Shown in pieces: positions 1-7,350 of a stretch of 64,000 nucleotides of DNA. The notes under the pieces are model-generated. The model ran no database searches. It worked only from the letters and a program-made list of their open reading frames with translations, and was not told the origin of the DNA. Made by a program: the position numbers and the translations under genes. The DNA comes from Evansella sp. LMS18 (lineage in GTDB: Bacteria > Bacillota > Bacilli > Bacillales > Salisediminibacteriaceae): positions 4,464,001 to 4,528,000 of the forward strand of contig NZ_CP093301.1 of assembly GCF_024362785.1 (NCBI RefSeq), written 5' to 3'. Positions within the stretch are counted from its first letter, which is position 1, and each line of letters opens with the position of its first letter.

Positions 1-654
1 AATACGAAAATAGATATTTTAAAACAGGAATTCCATTACGTACATGACTATAACCCTATTGAACATGTGAGTTCGAGGATTAAAACACCGGAAAGCATTC
101 TGAAAAAAGTTCAGAAAAAAGGGTGCGAATTAAACTTAAAATCCATAAAGGAAAACATCCAGGATATAGCAGGCGTTCGGATTACATGTTCCTTTATTTC
201 AGATATATATGAGCTTAGTAACATGCTGTCAAAGCAGCAAGACATTAAAGTGCTGGAGGCGAAAGATTATATAAGCAACCCAAAGCCCAACGGTTACCGA
301 AGCCTTCACTTGATTCTTGAAGTTCCGGTCTTTATGTCTGACAGAGAAGAGCATGTGTGCGTGGAAGTGCAGATCCGCACTATCGCTATGGATTTCTGGG
401 CAAGCCTGGAACATAAGATATACTATAAATACAATAGCACCGTTCCGAAAAGATTAGTCACAGAACTGACTGAGGCAGCCGAATCAGCCGCTCAGCTCGA
501 TAAGAAGATGGAGCGGATTCATAAAGAAATGAATGAACTAAAGGAAGCTGTCGAAGAAACAGAAATAGAAGGACATGAACTGCGGCTGAACAATGAACGC
601 TTCTATTTACCGGAGGAGTTCTTAACCTTACGTGACAAATTGTCGGAGAAATAG
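1..654 (+). CDS. relP: Small alarmone synthetase, (p)ppGpp synthetase RelP/YwaC type (5' partial)
   Basis: Single-domain RelA/SpoT synthetase that makes (p)ppGpp from ATP and GDP/GTP in the cytoplasm. The frame is open from base 1 and reads NPIEHV upstream of the first GTG (67), so the true start lies outside the window. Visible hallmarks are the SRIKTPESI segment, DIAGVRI, the synthetase G-loop region KPNGYRSLH, and EVQIRTIAMDFWASLEHK. These fit the YwaC/RelP branch (about 210 aa) better than YjbM/RelQ. No HD hydrolase, TGS or ACT domain is present, so it is synthetase-only. In that branch expression typically follows cell-envelope stress (family knowledge, not seen here). It lies 22 bp upstream of the next gene and may be cotranscribed with it. 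Confidence 0.93.
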   Translation, partial: NTKIDILKQEFHYVHDYNPIEHVSSRIKTPESILKKVQKKGCELNLKSIKENIQDIAGVRITCSFISDIYELSNMLSKQQDIKVLEAKDYISNPKPNGYRSLHLILEVPVFMSDREEHVCVEVQIRTIAMDFWASLEHKIYYKYNSTVPKRLVTELTEAAESAAQLDKKMERIHKEMNELKEAVEETEIEGHELRLNNERFYLPEEFLTLRDKLSEK

Positions 655-676
655 AATGGATAAGGAGTGGTTTAAC

Positions 677-1147
677 ATGAATTTCTTCAACCAGGAAAAC
701 TATCCTGTTTATATACGAAAAGAACTGGAAAATATGCAGGCTTCCATTAAGCCTCTGCTAAAGAAAGCGCTCATTTATGGATTTATCTCTATCCCTCTGT
801 TTGGGATAGCGGTCTTCAATTTGTATTATATAATATTTGACGCTTCAGTAACTGACAATATTACTGTTCTCTTAATCTTATTTTCTGTCATCGGAGCTCT
901 CGGCCTTGCCCTTTTTAAAGAATCACGGCTGAAAAATAAAGAAGCACAGGAAAGCAGCCTTAGATATATCACGGATAGAATGGTTAAAAGTGAAGTTATC
1001 CACGATGATCTGAAAGAAGGTTACCTGCGAAAATTAAAAGCCGAGCCTTATAACCAATTCAATTTGTTCAGCGAATTTCTGGCTCAGGAAGAAAGAATAC
1101 GAAGAGTAAGTGAAAAACAGCAGGATGATAACAGCACTTCTGAGTAA
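677..1147 (+). CDS. Two-TM membrane protein, DUF5392 (YwnF)-like
   Basis: Predicted 156-aa membrane protein of unknown function. The ATG at 677 follows the ribosome site AAGGAG (662-667) with good spacing and is preferred to the in-frame start at 632, which would overlap the upstream gene. Residues about 25-50 and 55-75 are hydrophobic and form two likely helices. The remaining C-terminal half is charged and helical (basic/acidic), presumably cytoplasmic. Length and arrangement resemble the Bacillus YwnF family, but that assignment is from memory of the family pattern. Likely cotranscribed with the alarmone synthetase gene. No role can be inferred. Confidence 0.7.
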   Translation: MNFFNQENYPVYIRKELENMQASIKPLLKKALIYGFISIPLFGIAVFNLYYIIFDASVTDNITVLLILFSVIGALGLALFKESRLKNKEAQESSLRYITDRMVKSEVIHDDLKEGYLRKLKAEPYNQFNLFSEFLAQEERIRRVSEKQQDDNSTSE

Positions 1148-1278
1148 TCAGAGGTGCTTTATTATCTTCCTGGAGTACTTGATTTGGGAAAAAATAGATA
1201 GCTAATCTTTTAAACAAAGTGTAATATAAAATAAAGGATTCAGAGAACATTTTCACAGGAGAGAACCAGTTCCTTTTT

Positions 1279-1433
1279 ATCCCGATGTAACCGTCCGTAA
1301 AACTCCCGCCTCAAAACATGAGTGAAAGCGAAGATGTATAGGCGGGAGATAACGGACGCTAACATCCCGATTGGTTCAACTAACAATCAGTGGGGGATGA
1401 ACAAACCCCCCACTGATTGAAGGTTCACTTTAT
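1279..1433 (+). repeat. Structured ~150-bp dispersed repeat, copy A
   Basis: Same element as at 25369-25519 and 63654-63800. It contains a long hairpin (arms 1292-1311 and 1340-1358, pairing CGTCCGT and CTCCCGCCT with their complements), then a second hairpin 1384-1419 (CAATCAGTGGGGG paired with CCCCCACTGATTG), and ends in GGTTCACTTTAT. ATCCCGAT occurs as a direct repeat on both sides of hairpin 1. The layout suggests a folded RNA or a palindrome-associated end of an IS200/IS605-like element; no transposase lies beside it. Strand is given as written and the functional strand is unknown. Confidence 0.8.
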
Positions 1434-1622
1434 AAAAGAATAGTGATCCTCCCACAGCTTAATGAGCAAGAATAACACCACTCTGACGGGCAATGCCCGC
1501 AGACAGAGAGGGAGAGGCAGTCTGGCATAGAGCATGAAATTTTACTATTAAAAGTCACGTTGTCCGTCAATAAATGTCTAATTTTTCGGAATATTCATAC
1601 AACTGAAAGGGTGTATGTCAGA
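1434..1622. other. Intergenic stretch after repeat A
   Basis: About 190 bp between repeat A and the dioxygenase gene. Bases 1452-1532 can be read on the + strand as a short in-frame tail (SSHSL...GRGSLA then TAG) of the kind seen at the end of degraded transposase genes, but there is no upstream frame or start, so this is only a possible relic. The promoter of the downstream gene should lie here; no clear -35/-10 pair stood out. Confidence 0.3.
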
Positions 1623-2276
1623 ATGGAAACACAAGATTTGATCATTAAGGAACAAAGTATTTTCAGCCATACAGGCAATAAAATAATTACTAATGACAGA
1701 GAGATAAATATAATAGCCAGATTTGAAGAGCCAAAGATCGTTGTTTTAGATAACGTATTAAGTGATGAAGAATGCAATGAGCTGATCAGGCAGTCAGCTG
1801 ACAGACTCACTCGATCAAAAATTGTTGATACAAGCGACAACCATGAGCTTAGAACGAGCAGCAGCATGTTTTTTGAGGAAGCGGAAAATGAAGTGATCGC
1901 CAGAATTGAAAGGCGCGTCTCTCAAATAATGTGTATACCAGAGGAACATGGAGAAGGCCTGCAAATCCTTAATTACAAGCCTGGGCAGGAGTATAAAGCA
2001 CACCATGATTATTTCTCTTCTTCGGCAAGGCCAGTGAAAAACCCTCGTATCAGCACCCTTGTCATGTACTTGAACGATGTGGAAGAAGGCGGGGAAACAA
2101 CTTTTCCGAAACTGAATTTATCCGTATCCCCGAAGAAGGGATCGGCAGTGTATTTTGAGTACTTTTATAATGACTCTGACCTCAATGAGCTTACTTTACA
2201 TGCCGGCACCCCCGTGATTAAAGGGGAAAAATGGGCGGCAACACAGTGGATGCGCAGGCAGCGCGTTCAAGGATAA
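1623..2276 (+). CDS. 2OG-Fe(II) oxygenase, prolyl 4-hydroxylase-like
   Basis: Predicted 2-oxoglutarate/iron dioxygenase of 217 aa, close in length and motif order to the Bacillus anthracis prolyl-4-hydroxylase homologue. The metal triad is visible as H127 and D129 (AHHDYF) and H193 (TLHAGTP), with K203 (KGEKW) positioned to bind 2-oxoglutarate. The motifs RISTLVMYLNDVEEGGET and FPKLNLSV are typical of the P4H double-stranded beta-helix core. In bacteria the substrate may be a prolyl residue in a cytosolic protein such as EF-Tu, but that is not known here. Start: ATG 1623 sits about 13 bp after GAAAGG; an in-frame GTG at 1611 is too close to that site. Monocistronic, with a terminator immediately after. 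Confidence 0.9.
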   Translation: METQDLIIKEQSIFSHTGNKIITNDREINIIARFEEPKIVVLDNVLSDEECNELIRQSADRLTRSKIVDTSDNHELRTSSSMFFEEAENEVIARIERRVSQIMCIPEEHGEGLQILNYKPGQEYKAHHDYFSSSARPVKNPRISTLVMYLNDVEEGGETTFPKLNLSVSPKKGSAVYFEYFYNDSDLNELTLHAGTPVIKGEKWAATQWMRRQRVQG

Positions 2277-2296
2277 CAGAACAGCGACTACAAATG

Positions 2297-2326
2297 ACGT
2301 ATGGATTTTTTCCATACGTTTTTTTA
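2297..2326 (+). terminator. Rho-independent terminator of the dioxygenase gene
   Basis: Perfect 9-bp stem ACGTATGGA / TCCATACGT with a T5 loop, followed by a run of seven Ts. Confidence 0.9.
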
Positions 2327-2358
2327 GTAGATTTACGGAACATGGGAGGGTGAAAAAA

Positions 2359-2856
2359 TTGAAGTTGATTACCATTATTATTGCTTGCTTCATTTTACTG
2401 ACAGCATGCGGGAGTGCTGCGGAAGAAGGGAAAAAGCTGCCTGAGGAAATGCCTGAAGACTTTAATTTTCAGCTGAAGTATGGTTTTGAGGCAAGAGATA
2501 TTCTCGATACCTACGAAGATACTTTTACACATAATATGATCGAGAAAGAGGATATAACGATAGACTTCCAATTATCAGATGAAGAAATGGAAGAGATTTA
2601 TTCAATGATGGCAGAAGCGGATATTTTAAATTCGGCTGAAAATGCGAGTGAATATACATGTGCCGACCCATATGAAGTAAATAAACTTCAAGTAACGTTT
2701 GATGGGGAAGTCCATGAGCGGGAATGGATTACTTCTTATTGCGAAAAGAAGCCAGATAAGAAGCTGGAAGAATTTATTTTTGTCATGCATACGGAGATTG
2801 TTATGCCGAGAGAGGAGTACCGGGAACTTCCTGAGCCTGAAGGGGGCTATGACTGA
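2359..2856 (+). CDS. Lipoprotein of unknown function
   Basis: Secreted lipoprotein of about 165 aa. A hydrophobic signal peptide ends in the lipobox LLTAC, so the mature protein should be lipidated on that cysteine and held on the outer face of the membrane. The mature part is very acidic and contains two further cysteines (TCADPY and SYCEKK) that could form a disulfide. No domain was recognised. The TTG at 2359 is 9 bp after GGGAGG; the GTG at 2350 directly abuts that site and is less likely. It stands alone downstream of a terminator. Confidence 0.75.
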   Translation: MKLITIIIACFILLTACGSAAEEGKKLPEEMPEDFNFQLKYGFEARDILDTYEDTFTHNMIEKEDITIDFQLSDEEMEEIYSMMAEADILNSAENASEYTCADPYEVNKLQVTFDGEVHEREWITSYCEKKPDKKLEEFIFVMHTEIVMPREEYRELPEPEGGYD

Positions 2857-2981
2857 TATGAGGTTATAAATATATTAAAAATTAAGAATATTACAAAAAA
2901 TATGAAGGATTTGCTCCTTTTATATCGAAATATTACCTACACAATTGTTTCATCGCTACAACTATTTAGGGGGCATTTAGC

Positions 2982-3332
2982 ATGAGAATTTTACATGTGC
3001 AGAGGGAAATAATGGCCAAGTCGATGAAAGTTAAGCCTTTTTTTGAATATGTGATGGGTTGTGTGGAAACGGAACTGGGAGAATCAGGTTACGACGTGAT
3101 GGTGTTTTATAATTGGCCCCAGCCAGGGGAACGGGATATAAGCATAACTTTGATTTTAGGCACTCAAGTCATAAACATAGGCATCAGCAGGGCAGAGGTG
3201 GAAAGGCGAAAGGAGTATGCACCGTTTGCGCTGGACTGGCTTATCTGGTCGGAAATCCGCATGCACAAGATTAAAATTCAGGACAGCCAGTACATGCAGA
3301 CGCTCTTCCAGCCTGAGAGACTGAATAAATAA
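2982..3332 (+). CDS. Conserved hypothetical protein, paralogue of the gene at 36919
   Basis: A 116-aa soluble protein with no recognised domain. It aligns over nearly its whole length with the protein at 36919-37293: shared blocks are MAKSM, VMGCVE.EL.E.G.D, the ERD.(S/A)ITLIL segment, (N/L)GIS..EVERRKE, and LDWLIWSE followed by (V/I)QDS.YM..LF. There is no signal peptide or membrane segment. The conserved tryptophans and the charged ERRKE segment suggest a small folded cytoplasmic protein. Ribosome site AGGGGG lies upstream of ATG 2982. Single-gene unit with its own terminator. Function unknown. Confidence 0.8.
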   Translation: MRILHVQREIMAKSMKVKPFFEYVMGCVETELGESGYDVMVFYNWPQPGERDISITLILGTQVINIGISRAEVERRKEYAPFALDWLIWSEIRMHKIKIQDSQYMQTLFQPERLNK

Positions 3333-3334
3333 TA

Positions 3335-3377
3335 AACAATCAGCAGGCGGACTAGCGCTGCTGATTGTTCTTTTTTT
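3335..3377 (+). terminator. Rho-independent terminator
   Basis: Stem AACAATCAGCAG / CTGCTGATTGTT followed by C and seven Ts, directly after the preceding gene. Confidence 0.9.
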
Positions 3378-3408
3378 AAAGGAGCGCTTATGCTTAATTT
3401 TAAATATA

Positions 3409-3570
3409 TTGTTCCGGACAGGTTTACTTATTGTCTCCATATCTTTGGTGATGCTTACCTTTCTTTTATACAACCATTCCATTTCCGAATTATATGTCTT
3501 AACTGCTGGAATTCTGACTTGCGCCATAATTTTAACAGCATCTGCCATCCTGATCCGGGAGCTATGGTGA
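3409..3570 (+). pseudogene. Possible small two-helix membrane peptide, start uncertain or frameshifted
   Basis: From 3409 one frame encodes about 53 residues with two strongly hydrophobic stretches (GLLIVSISLVMLTFLLY and LTAGILTCAIILTASAILI) ending in RELW and TGA at 3568. The good ribosome site AAAGGAG (3378-3384) and its ATG (3390) belong to a different frame, so the membrane frame has only a TTG (3409) without a ribosome site. A one-base frameshift near 3393-3400 would join them. Either a small broken gene or a chance hydrophobic frame. Confidence 0.35.
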
Positions 3571-3578
3571 ATTAAATA

Positions 3579-4451
3579 CTAAGACTTCTTTTTATCGCCC
3601 AAAGCAAGGAAAAGGATGGACCCAACGATAAGAATCGCGCCAGCCGTATTTTTTAATGTAATTTCTATTGGAAAAAAAGGGTACGAAATAACGGCAAGAA
3701 GGAGCGGACTGAACGCTCTCGTCACATTCGCAATAGAAAAACGCAAATATTTAAGTGCTTCATATAAGAGGAGCGTTCCGAGAAATCCCCCTAAAAGAGA
3801 AGATAAAATGATAAATCCTGCTCCTTCTAAACTAAAAGTCCCGCCTGCTGTTCCCCCTCCAGCGACCACATAGACAGAAATGATTCCTATGGAAAAAATA
3901 TTATTAGTAAACAGCAGTGAGTTGGAGTTTTTATCCGCCGACATTGTTTTTTTAATATAGATGTTTGTTAACGCAAAGAAGAACGTATACAAAAGAGCGA
4001 ATAAACTGCCAAGAAGATTTGCTTTATAATCTCCTCCAGGTTCCACGAACAGGAAAACTCCGGCAACAGCTGAACAAATAAAGATAACTTCCACCCTGGC
4101 AAGCCTTTCTTTCAGAAAAATCACAGCCAGGATCACAGCGAAAACAGTATAGAACCTTCCGAGGAAGCCTATTTCCACTGGAGAGAGCAATTCCATGCTC
4201 AAGAAGAGAAAAATAACGCCAAGTGAATTGAAGACAGCGAGAAGAATCACGTTTTTTTCTAATATAAGCCTGACCTTATTTTTCTTAATAAGACTATAGA
4301 GAAAGCTTGCTGCTACTATTGTCGCTGCATTTATTAAAGCTGCATAGCCTGAAGAGATTTGCAGCAGTCCAAACTTAGACAGCAACGGACCAACTGCAAG
4401 CGCCAGTACTGACAGGAAATTTAATAGATGGCCTTTCTGTAAATCACTCAT
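3579..4451 (-). CDS. EamA/DMT-family transporter
   Basis: Integral membrane protein of about 290 aa with ten hydrophobic segments arranged as two five-helix EamA repeats, the usual size of drug/metabolite transporter exporters. FLGRFYTVFAVILAVIFLKERL and the second-half counterpart are typical EamA motifs. The substrate cannot be predicted. ATG 4451 is preferred to an in-frame TTG at 4466 because GGATGGTG lies at the right distance upstream. It is divergent from the SgrR-like regulator (intergenic 143 bp), which may control it, as SgrR-type regulators often act on a neighbouring efflux gene (inference). Confidence 0.88.
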   Translation of the reverse strand: MSDLQKGHLLNFLSVLALAVGPLLSKFGLLQISSGYAALINAATIVAASFLYSLIKKNKVRLILEKNVILLAVFNSLGVIFLFLSMELLSPVEIGFLGRFYTVFAVILAVIFLKERLARVEVIFICSAVAGVFLFVEPGGDYKANLLGSLFALLYTFFFALTNIYIKKTMSADKNSNSLLFTNNIFSIGIISVYVVAGGGTAGGTFSLEGAGFIILSSLLGGFLGTLLLYEALKYLRFSIANVTRAFSPLLLAVISYPFFPIEITLKNTAGAILIVGSILFLALGDKKKS

Positions 4452-4594
4452 TCTGTCACCATCCAATGATTATATAATTTAGTTTTTACCAGGCGCAATC
4501 AGCGCCTTATTTCATTGTATCTGTTAAAAGGAGAAGAAAAAGTGTAAAATAACGAGTATCATTTCACCTTTTATCCCGTGACTGGAGGCATAAT

Positions 4595-6382
4595 ATGAGG
4601 CTGATTGAATATTACATACAGCTGTTCCTTAACTTTGCAAAAGCGCAAACAGGACAGCCCGTTAAAATTACGAGGCGTGACATTAGTAAGAAATTAGAAT
4701 GCTCCGAACGCAATGTGGTACATATTTTAAACAAAATGGAAGAGACAAACTGGATTGAAACAGAGAGAGGTAGGGGCAGGGGCAACACAACAGCTGTCTA
4801 CTTTTTGAAAACATATCAGGAAATGTTCCAGCTCTTTGCAGCCGCTGCGCCAAAAACGGAAGATATTGAAAAACTTATTGGTGTAATTGAACGGTCTGAC
4901 ATTGATATGGAAGTAAGAGAAGTTGTATATTCTCTTATCCTGCAGTTGTTTTGGGGAAATCAAAATCCTAAAGACAGAAACAACCAGGATTATGATACGC
5001 TCAACATCCCATATCACCGGCGTATCTATGGAGTAAACCCTATACAGGCAGAACGACAGACGGAAAGACACATCGTCAGCCAGATTTTTAACACACTTGT
5101 GACGTATAGTGAGGAAAAAAATGAAATTCTCCCATCTGTCGCTCATGACTGGAAGTATAGCAACGAGGGAAGAAAGCTCACGTTTTACTTAAGAAAGGGG
5201 GTAGCGTTTCATAACTCTAAATTTCTTACATCAGAGGATGTCCGGTTTACCATGCAGAGGCTGGGGAATACGCCTTCTTCCTGGATAATAAAAGACATTG
5301 AGAAAATAACCTGCCACGGCAGTTATGTTATTGAACTTACATTTTCAAAGCCGTCTTTTTACTGGATTTGGCTTGCAAGTTCCCCGAAATGCTCTATCGT
5401 ACCAGCTGGCTATAGCGGCATGACGGCGGAGGAGTTTTCCGGACAGCCAATCGGCACCGGTCCTTTCAAAGTGAAAGAATTTGAGCCAGCGAGCATTCTC
5501 CGGCTGGAGGCTCACCAAGCCTATTTTCAGGAACGGTCTCATTTGGATGAAATATCGATTCATATTCTTCCGTCTGCAGAAAAATATTTTAACGTACAGG
5601 CAATTGAGGAAAAGCCAGTCTTTTATCATCCGTTTTCCCCGGAAAGAGAAAGCGGGAGTGAACTTCAGTTTGTGGAAAGGAGAAGGTTGTCGGTCAAGTA
5701 CCTCGTTTGGAATATGACTAAGGAACAGTTACGGCTGAACACATCTCTACGACGAAAAGCAGAAACTGCGATCGGCAAAAAGGGGCTAATCAACACCCTT
5801 GGCTATCCCAGATATGAACCGGCAGCTGGTTTTTTCAAAGGAAGTGGATCCTCGGTTAATGAGCGGGGGGCTGAGGAGAATTTTGATGGAGAGGTGTTCA
5901 TGGGAAGGCCACTACTGCTTGTGACTTATGAGCTCACTCCCAACATCGAAGATTTGAAATGGCTGCAGAAAGAATGGGAAAAACAAGGTATCCCGGTAAA
6001 AATAAAGAGTTACCCTTATCCGGAGTTTCTGAAGCAGGTGAAACACGCCGATCTTGTCCTGTCGGAATACGTAACAGAAGAAGCCGAGGAAAATTCGTTT
6101 CTGAACTTATTGAAGAATAAAGTAAGCCCCGTTTATCAGCTGATGGATGAAAACAATAAATCAAAAGTTAATGAAATGCTGAACGAGGCCTTGCAGCAGG
6201 AAGGGCGGGAAGAAAGACTTGCATCTCTAAAAAAAATTGATCAGTTCTTACAGGAGGAAAAGATTGTCGTTCCGTTGTACTGGACATACCAGACTGCTGT
6301 TTTCAAGGAAGACCTCCAAGGTGTTACTTTAAGTACTGTCGGAATTGCTCCCTTTAAGGATTTATTTTTTCGGAAAGTTTAA
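4595..6382 (+). CDS. SgrR-like regulator: winged-helix plus periplasmic-binding-protein-like domain
   Basis: A 595-aa cytoplasmic protein with two parts. Residues 1-~110 form an SgrR N-terminal winged helix (KITRRDISKKLECSERNVVHILNKMEE followed by a basic RGRGRGN wing). Residues ~130-595 match a family 5 extracellular solute-binding protein fold (SQIFNTLV, HDWKYSNEGRKLTFYLRKGV.FH, SEDVRFT, GTGPFKV), here without a signal peptide. In this family the binding domain senses a small molecule and the helix binds DNA. The ligand is unknown. Its start codon follows ACTGGAGG. It is divergent from the EamA transporter gene and probably controls it and itself. Confidence 0.88.
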   Translation: MRLIEYYIQLFLNFAKAQTGQPVKITRRDISKKLECSERNVVHILNKMEETNWIETERGRGRGNTTAVYFLKTYQEMFQLFAAAAPKTEDIEKLIGVIERSDIDMEVREVVYSLILQLFWGNQNPKDRNNQDYDTLNIPYHRRIYGVNPIQAERQTERHIVSQIFNTLVTYSEEKNEILPSVAHDWKYSNEGRKLTFYLRKGVAFHNSKFLTSEDVRFTMQRLGNTPSSWIIKDIEKITCHGSYVIELTFSKPSFYWIWLASSPKCSIVPAGYSGMTAEEFSGQPIGTGPFKVKEFEPASILRLEAHQAYFQERSHLDEISIHILPSAEKYFNVQAIEEKPVFYHPFSPERESGSELQFVERRRLSVKYLVWNMTKEQLRLNTSLRRKAETAIGKKGLINTLGYPRYEPAAGFFKGSGSSVNERGAEENFDGEVFMGRPLLLVTYELTPNIEDLKWLQKEWEKQGIPVKIKSYPYPEFLKQVKHADLVLSEYVTEEAEENSFLNLLKNKVSPVYQLMDENNKSKVNEMLNEALQQEGREERLASLKKIDQFLQEEKIVVPLYWTYQTAVFKEDLQGVTLSTVGIAPFKDLFFRKV

Positions 6383-6781
6383 ACTGAAGATGGGGTATGC
6401 TAGAATAAGAGCACTCTGCACATAACAGGTAGAGTATTCTATGAAAAAATGAAAAATATTTAAACGATAATGCAAATAAATCTGTTCTATTATCTGCACC
6501 ATAATCTGTGCCTTATTAATCGGATAAAGAGATACACCAATAAGAATATACAACTGGCATTGTAGTGTCGAATTAAATGAGTATAATATCGCAACTTACT
6601 CTTGAAAGACATATAAATCATAATATTAACTAAAATTGAGTGTCAAATTAGCATACAAATTGACACTCATTAAGCAATACATATTTATTATTTTCGATAA
6701 GTAACCGCAACTCTTACTCTGAGCAGGTGCTTCTCTTTGTGAAGATTATTTATTCTATCAATAACTTCACTGCTTTTTAGT
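6383..6781. other. 400-bp intergenic region with an inverted repeat
   Basis: AT-rich and without a convincing gene. The one structure seen is the perfect 9-bp inverted repeat GAGTGTCAA / TTGACACTC at 6638-6668, which has no T tract and therefore looks more like an operator or weak hairpin than a terminator. The region separates convergent transcription units. Confidence 0.5.
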
Positions 6782-7174
6782 TTAAATAACTCTCCTCGCC
6801 CCGACAAAACGTTTCAGCCAGGACTCATTTAAAGGGGTGATCGTCACTTTTTTATCTTCCCGGGAAGTATGGAGCATCTGGCCATTTCCGAGATAAAGTG
6901 CCACATGCCCGATTTTTTCCAATCCCTTTCTTTTCCTTCTTTTCTTCGTTGTAAAAAACAATAAGTCACCTCGTTTTATTTGCAAAAATGGTACTCTTTT
7001 CCCCGCCTTAAATTGTTCCCTCGAGTTGCGTGGCAGGTCAATGCCGTTTTCTTTAAAAATAAACTGGATAAATGAGCTGCAGTCAAAAGAAGCAGTCTGA
7101 AACGGGGGAGCGTTAAATACATAAGGCTTCCCTAAATACATTAAACCGGTGTTTATAAGTTTGTTTATTTTCAT
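6782..7174 (-). CDS. NlpC/P60 (C40) cysteine peptidase without signal peptide
   Basis: A 130-aa protein that is essentially a bare NlpC/P60 domain. The catalytic cysteine is C32 (SFDCSSF), the histidine H90 (IGHVALYLG), and H102 (MLHTS) is a candidate third polar residue. Domain spacing is normal for gamma-D-glutamyl-diamino-acid endopeptidases of peptidoglycan. Unlike the usual Bacillus enzymes it has no signal peptide, SH3 or LysM module, so export is unexplained: it may act on cytosolic muropeptides or use another route. A basic insert (KKRRKRKG) lies before the histidine. It is divergent from the ZorA-like gene, with 176 bp between starts. Confidence 0.88.
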   Translation of the reverse strand: MKINKLINTGLMYLGKPYVFNAPPFQTASFDCSSFIQFIFKENGIDLPRNSREQFKAGKRVPFLQIKRGDLLFFTTKKRRKRKGLEKIGHVALYLGNGQMLHTSREDKKVTITPLNESWLKRFVGARRVI

Positions 7175-7350
7175 CCCTTAACCTCATTTTAATAGTTGAT
7201 TCAATATGTTTACGCAGCAGGTTTCCGAACCGTTCATCCGCTTCTGCTGCTGAGGACAACTGTCCGGCTTTCGTCCCAAAAACAAACATGATTTGTCCAC
7301 TTTTCGAATAGCAATTACTAAAGCGAGGTTTTAAATATAAGGGGGCGAAA

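Noticed and set aside
1068-1256. Minus-strand frame over the end of the DUF5392-like gene
   Set aside because: Shadow frame with no ribosome site.
6638-6668. Rho-independent terminator
   Set aside because: The stem is perfect but no T run follows on either strand.
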